Below, in pieces: positions 59,124 to 64,000 of a stretch of 64,000 nt of DNA. The position numbers were made by a program, and so were the translations under genes. Positions within the stretch are counted from its first letter, which is position 1. The number at the start of each line of letters is the position of its first letter. The DNA is from Calliopum simillimum (lineage: Eukaryota > Arthropoda > Insecta > Diptera > Lauxaniidae): NCBI GenBank assembly GCA_951812925.1, contig OX638368.1, positions 123,093,309-123,157,308 on the forward strand, in the 5' to 3' direction. The notes beneath the pieces are model-generated. The model was not told the DNA's origin. It did no database searches and saw only the letters and a list, made by a program, of their open reading frames with translations.

Positions 59124-60405
59124 GACCAATTTTGTAGAAAATCACAAGATCTACAAAAAGTTAGTAATATGTGTACACATAAAAGTAACCATTTAGAAGA
59201 TATTCCAAAAAAATCATTATAATGTCAAAAGACCGGTTCACACTGGTCGGAAAATCAAAAAAGCTGGTCAAAATCGAAAAATAAAGTTGTTGTTTTTTCA
59301 CTTTTAATTGTTGGTAATGGTAGAATATTATCCACTTTGATCGTTTGAGTGGTCAAAAAGACCTCTGTTCCTAAAAAACTCTTCTCGTTTGAGTTTGAAG
59401 TTCACCTATTCTTGCGAAGAATTTTTTTATTTTTTTTTAATATAAAGCGTCTCAGTAAGCAGGTGGAAAAAATAACTTCTATTCATCTTTTCGCAATGTA
59501 ACGAAATGGAGTCTCTCAGTGAATGTTAATTTAATATGTTTCTCAAATCCAAAGCGTTTTATCTCGTTCACAGTTTATGTAAATAGGCAACTGTTTCGTG
59601 AAAATATATACACAAAAAAATTGTTGAAGTGGTTTTTAATATGATAAATGTTATAGCATCCACGGCCATCCGTCTAGTTTCTACATGCATCTTATTCAGA
59701 GTACATTTTTCTACAAACCTGTAAAAAAATTAGCTGCCCCGAGGTGCCTCTGAAAAAGATATTAGGACTTTTGTAAAGTATTTCATTTTCGTAATAATTG
59801 ATCCCAGAAACAAAACTTTCGTAGATAAAGATGCTGTTCAGCATATTTTGACCGAAATTTTGGATGTGCCAGTTTGTGTTACAAAAATTAATTTCATATT
59901 TCCAATCAGCGACCTCAAAAACCCCAATAACTCTCTTCTTATTGATTAATGTAGTTTTGCACTAAACGGTTCGTCATTGTGGATCCGCCATTTTGTATTT
60001 CGTAAACTAGGTTTCAGATTCATTATAAGCAACATCTGAAACTCCAATGTACCGTTTTTGGTGGTAATAAATGCAGCTTAGCAGTTTTTAGTCCACCATT
60101 TTGGATCCGCCATTTTGTTTTTTTTGAAAATAGATTTCAGATTCGTATTAAGCATCATCACAAACCTAAAATTACCGACTTTCGTGAGAATATATTTGGT
60201 TAAGCATTATTTGTGCACCATTGTGGATCCGCCATTTTGTTTTTTTAAAAATGGATTTCGGATTAATAATCAGCATCATCAAAAACCCCTTAGTACCGAC
60301 TTTCAGAATTTTGGCCAGCTTTTTCGATTTTCCGACCACTGTGCGGTTGTGTGTACATATTTTGCTTACTTTTTGTAGATCTTGTGATTCCCTACAAAAT
60401 TGGTC
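59124..60405. mobile_element. nested inverted-repeat element with 124-bp tandem core
   Basis: Outer arms: ACCAATTTTGTAGAAAATCA (59124) inverted at 60386-60405. Inner arms: GGTTCACACTGGTCGGAAAA (59242) inverted near 60325-60348. Core tandem repeats at 59975-60305. Confidence 0.7.
59975..60305. repeat. tandem repeat, GTGGATCCGCCATTTTGT unit
   Basis: Three imperfect units of about 124 bp, each starting TTGTGGATCCGCCATTTTGT and containing ATTTCAGATTC and AGCATCATC. A more diverged unit precedes them (59830-59975). Confidence 0.85.
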
Positions 60406-60655
60406 CTCGAAAACTAATGATCCAATTGGAAAAGTTAAAAGTACGCTCTAAAGAGGAAGTTCAGGGCCATTCAATCCCGCTGTCAAAAGTGAACTAGACT
60501 ACTTTCTGGATGTACGCCATATGTTTAAAAATAGCGATTTCTGCACTTTAAATCAAGGATAACTCGGATCTCAGACGTGATGGAGCAAATTGGAGGTCAT
60601 ATTCGGATTCAGCGTGCAAAAATCTATAAAAATCGCCTACTCTGATCTCATACTT
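60400..60655. mobile_element. half copy of the TTTAAAGTGCA foldback family
   Basis: It matches only the right half of 54104-54670 (ACTAATGATCCAATTGGAAA, GAACTAGACTACTTTCTGG, GCACTTTAAATCAAGGATAA). The left arm is missing. Confidence 0.8.
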
Positions 60656-60814
60656 TTTTCATCGCAGGACTGTGTTATTAGCGTTCAAGGATGTTCGATC
60701 AAAACTACATTTATGCCCTTTTTTAGTTTTAAATGTTTGCATAAAAAAAACGAGGTAGAACTTTTGAAACAATGCATAATATCACAAATTTTAACGGTTT
60801 TTTTTTCGTGCTCA

Positions 60815-62201
60815 GTCCCCTAACACACATAATCAACAACTGTTTCACTACCTCAAGATTTCCAAAGCAGTGGAAAGTTGCAACAATTATTCCCATTGCC
60901 AAAAAGGCAGCAGCGTTGGAACCCAATGACTTTAGGCCTATAAGTATACTTTCTTCTATTTCTAAAGTTTGTGAGTCTCTTATGGCTAAGCAGATAATAG
61001 CTCATATAAATAGATATAATCTAGTTTCACCCCTGCAATCTGGATTCCGTCCAGGGCATAGTTGCTCAACAGCAGTTGTGAAAATTCTGGATGACATAAG
61101 AAGCTCCTATGATGAAGGGTGTATTACCTTGCTTTGCCTTCTAGACTTCACGAAAGCTTTCGACAGTGTAAATCATACTTTATTATGCCGAAAACTCCTA
61201 TATTACTTTGGCTTTTCAAACACTGCTGTTGAATTGGTAAATAATTATCTTACGGGCAGAACGCATATTCAACGCACCGGTCCACTGGTAGTGGAGTTCC
61301 ACAAGGTTCAGTATTAAGTCCACTTTTATTCACTTTATTTGTAGATGACATTTTTTCAATTTGTAAAAATGTTACTATGCATGCATATGCCGACGATCTG
61401 CAGCTTTATATATCACGCCCGATTGGTCTTATCGAGGATTTGGGCTTCAGATTAAATGAAGACCTGGTCAGGGTTTGCAAATGGGCCGTTCAAAATAAGC
61501 TTAGCTTAAATCCATCAAAATCTTACGCTTTGCCAATTTCTAAAACAAGCTACCCTTCAAATGATTTGCCACCTGTTCTTCTTGACAACAATGAGCTAAA
61601 ATTTGTCAACAGGGCTACGAACCTTGGGTTTCGGATTAATTCTACATTAGGTTGTGAAGATCATATGAATGGTGTTGTGGGTAAAATCTATTCCACGTTG
61701 CGAAATTTAAGGATGACATCTGCGTTTGGACCTATTGAAACTAGAAGGCATTTAGTTGCACAACTTATAGTTCCAATAATAACATACTCTGAAGTAGTTT
61801 ATAGCAAGTTGGACTCACGCTCCCTTCACAAATTACAAGTCGCGTACAATAACGCAGCCCGCTATGTATATGGTGTTAACAGGTTTGAACACATTTCATC
61901 CTATAGCTATCGGATACTTAACTGCAATATTAAAAACTATCTTGATTTTAGAAATTGTGTCTTTTTGCACAACATTATATACACAAAAACACCCCAATAT
62001 CTATACTATAAACTAAATTTCTGTCGATCATCTCGAAATGTGAGTTTAATTTTGCCAACATTTAGATACCTCAACTCTACCAAACTGTTTTTCGTTAACG
62101 CTACTCGTCTCTGGAATTCCCTGCCAAGAGACATAAAGATTGTATCTGACCGGAATAACTTTAAGCATTTAATATTTAACTATTTTTCTTCTTTACCTTA
62201 A
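60815..62201 (+). pseudogene. non-LTR reverse transcriptase, one frameshift
   Basis: Copies element RNA at the target site. Frame 1 (to about 61270): SPLTHIINNCFTTSRFPKQW, PNDFRPISILSSISKVCESL, SPLQSGFRPGHSCSTAV and LLDFTKAFDSVNHTLL. Within about 61260-61290 the frame shifts, after which SGSGVPQGSVLSPLLFTLFV, HAYADDLQLYISRP (catalytic YADD at 61386-61397) and KLSLNPSKS follow, ending with LWNSLPRDIK and a TAA stop at 62199-62201. The second part is a clean 300-codon frame, so this copy is fairly young. The shift and missing endonuclease make it inactive. Confidence 0.9.
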
Positions 62202-62400
62202 CTGCTACTTATTATGTGATTTTATTTATATATGTATGTTATTATTAATAATTAATTTTTTTATCTCAGTTCTTTAACCTATATATTAATAATTAAAATG
62301 ATTTATATTATCTATTTATCCACTCGATTGTTGTACCTAAAAGAAAAATTTCTTATGTACTAATTACTTACTTAAATAAACTAAACTAAACTTTTTGTCA
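60815..62400 (+). mobile_element. 5'-truncated non-LTR retrotransposon
   Basis: It contains only the reverse transcriptase and C-terminal part of the polymerase. No endonuclease sequence is seen upstream, as expected of 5' truncation. It ends in AT-rich 3' sequence with a short (AACTA)n-like tail at about 62375-62392. The C-terminal CR1/L2-like region (LHNIIYTKTPQYL, LWNSLPRDIK) suggests that clade. Confidence 0.7.
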
Positions 62401-62459
62401 TTTGTGGTCCTCCGATTTTTTTCTAATTAGTTTTAAGCTCTTCAAAACTAAATATATAA

Positions 62460-63083
62460 TCTATATATATAAAAATGAAATGGTGTCCGTATGTAGCTAA
62501 TGAACGCGGAAACTACAAGGCCGATTCACATAATTTTTTTTTAAATTGTTTGTTATGGTCTGTAGAAGGTTCTTAAGGGGGTGGGATGCCACTGAGGGGA
62601 ACAGGGGTTGCACCCCCCATACGAAAAAAATACAAAAAATGCTATATCTCTACAGTTATACAAGCTATGATTATGAAAGTTGATGAACTTATGCATAATG
62701 TACATATTCACCATTCACCATGCAAAACTTGGGGGATATTGGGTGTAGGAGAATTGCATCCACTTTTCAAAAAATGCACAAAATGCTATATTTCTTCACA
62801 TATCGCAGATATCTTTATAAAACTTGGTACATACATGAATATTCAATCTACCATTTACTTTGAAAAACTTGGGCGGGGGGGTGAGAAGGGGGAATTGCAC
62901 CCTTCATACAAAAAATATATAAAATGCTATATCTCTGTACCTATGGGAACTATGATTACAAAAGTTGATGCATGGATCTTTAAAAACCTTGGTGATTGGA
63001 AGAGAGATACGATGGAGATGGATAGGACTGCGTACGTAAAGGCACCGGGAATGGGCGAACGAAGTCGCAACCAGGCCAGCTAG
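62460..63083 (+). mobile_element. short non-autonomous Helitron
   Basis: It begins TCTATATATATAAAAATG after A and ends GCGAACGAAGTCGC (hairpin), then GGCCAGCTAG followed by T. Inside are three imperfect repeats of about 140 bp with AAAATGCTATATCTCT. A 165-codon frame at 62586-63083 only reflects these repeats. No Rep/helicase. Confidence 0.85.
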
Positions 63084-64000
63084 TAAATAAATAAATAATA
63101 AAACATAATAAAAATTAAAATTCATTTAAACCGAAAAGTTCAGTAAGTACTACTAAGTAAACATGCTTCTACATAATATCAATGTTGTTTTCTATCAAGG
63201 TTCATATAATTTTTAGTGAATTTTTTGCAAAAAGTAATTGATTATGCAATTTCAAAATAGCTCACCTTTTTCCATATCAATTTAACCTACTATAGCATAT
63301 ACAAACAAACCGTTTTAAGCCAATGAAAATAATTTCTGATTTTAATAAACTTTTTGTATGTTGTTGATTTTGAATTTATATGAATACCCAAAGATCAAAA
63401 GTAGCAGACATTATTTTGTTTAAAATATATATGATACATTATCTGTTGAGATAAGAAAGAAACAAATAATATGATTTATTCATAAAAAATAAATTAAATT
63501 AAATTAAATTTATTGCATAAAAAATATTCAAAAACAAATTAAAAACTAAAAATTTATTTAAGTTAACCGAAAAATTCAAAAAACTCTGTATTCTTCTACT
63601 TTCATAATGGGCCTTATCGTAAATAAATATTCTCGAGAATTTTTTCGCTAACTCCCTGGTTTGCAATCGCAAAAAAAATTTCGTGGAAAGGGAAAATTCA
63701 CTGGAAAAATTATGTAATCGGCAATAAGTTGGGAGCGAGTTATTTCACTTTTATTTGTTTAATTTACTCCTCAACTTTTTGCTAGGGAGTACTAATGTAT
63801 AAATGAATAATTATAAATAACGTTTGACAAATTAAAAACTTTAGTACAACAATTTTCAAGCTTATTGAAATAGCTTTCATATGACACTAAAGTTTTTAAT
63901 ATTCATCCAAGCGTTTCCAACTTATACTGGTTCTGTTTAAACTACTTTTCACTCAAATTTTTTCGGAAACATTTTGGTGCAAACTTTTGATTTTCCAAAT
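63084..64000. other. AT-rich DNA without recognised features
   Basis: Simple AAATTAAATT tracts near 63490; no gene or shared repeat seen to the window end. Confidence 0.35.

Noticed and set aside
62586..63083. 165-codon open frame
   Set aside because: It runs through three tandem repeats of a short Helitron and reads to within its 3' end; no conserved protein.
1..64000. CRISPR arrays, bacterial operons or prophage
   Set aside because: Eukaryotic introns and insect transposons throughout; no regularly spaced identical repeats of CRISPR type.

Overview
This window looks like AT-rich, repeat-dense nuclear DNA from a higher fly. The evidence is one host gene with compact GT-AG introns and insect-type NCKX protein sequence, a cyclin-K-like fragment, and abundant mariner/Tc1-type, Helitron and non-LTR remnants. 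A tephritid-like fly is my best guess, but the sequence alone does not prove it. I see no bacterial operons, CRISPR array, rRNA or convincing functional tRNA.

The only clearly functional gene is on the minus strand at 22551-29066. It encodes a K+-dependent Na+/Ca2+ exchanger (NCKX/SLC24). Six exons join in phase (258, 250, 290, 1012, 189 and 11 coding bases) to give about 669 residues plus stop. The last exon adds only three residues. The first visible exon opens at a splice acceptor, so at least one more exon lies at higher coordinates. A low-repeat block at 48450-49100 is a possible first exon and promoter. If so, most of 29-48 kb would be a repeat-filled first intron.

Almost everything else is mobile DNA, often nested. 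Main blocks: 1-1102 foldback; 3145-5060 a TIR element interrupted at about 3325-4418 by a second element rich in CTTAGGCA motifs that holds a small spliced ORF; 5113-10195 a large composite foldback with inserted elements; 11926-12872 palindrome; 14520-14830 reverse transcriptase relic; 15130-15510 minisatellite; 16264-17763 mariner relic; 19105-19636 foldback; 21010-21330 jockey-like relic. The 4.2-kb NCKX intron (22813-27053) holds several MITEs. Further right come 29444-30284 (MITE with a tRNA-like insert), 30651-37554 (Helitron), 38101-39071 (DD37E-like transposase pseudogene), 39232-39960 (mariner pseudogene), 40215-47455 (large palindromes and MITEs), 50417-52796 (a three-level nest), 54104-60405 (more foldbacks and tandem repeats), 60815-62400 (a non-LTR element with a frameshifted reverse transcriptase) and 62460-63083 (a short Helitron).

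The most unusual structure is 30651-37554. A Helitron carrying a degenerate minisatellite is split by a 5.1-kb element with CCCGACTAG inverted ends, flanking TA and GCCTAA-rich ends. Inside that element is an intron-containing, mutated piece of a Cyclin K gene. The smaller element at 3325-4418 also has TTAGGC-rich ends and also carries a spliced ORF. Together they suggest DNA transposons that pick up genomic exons. This is an inference that needs genome-wide copies to confirm.
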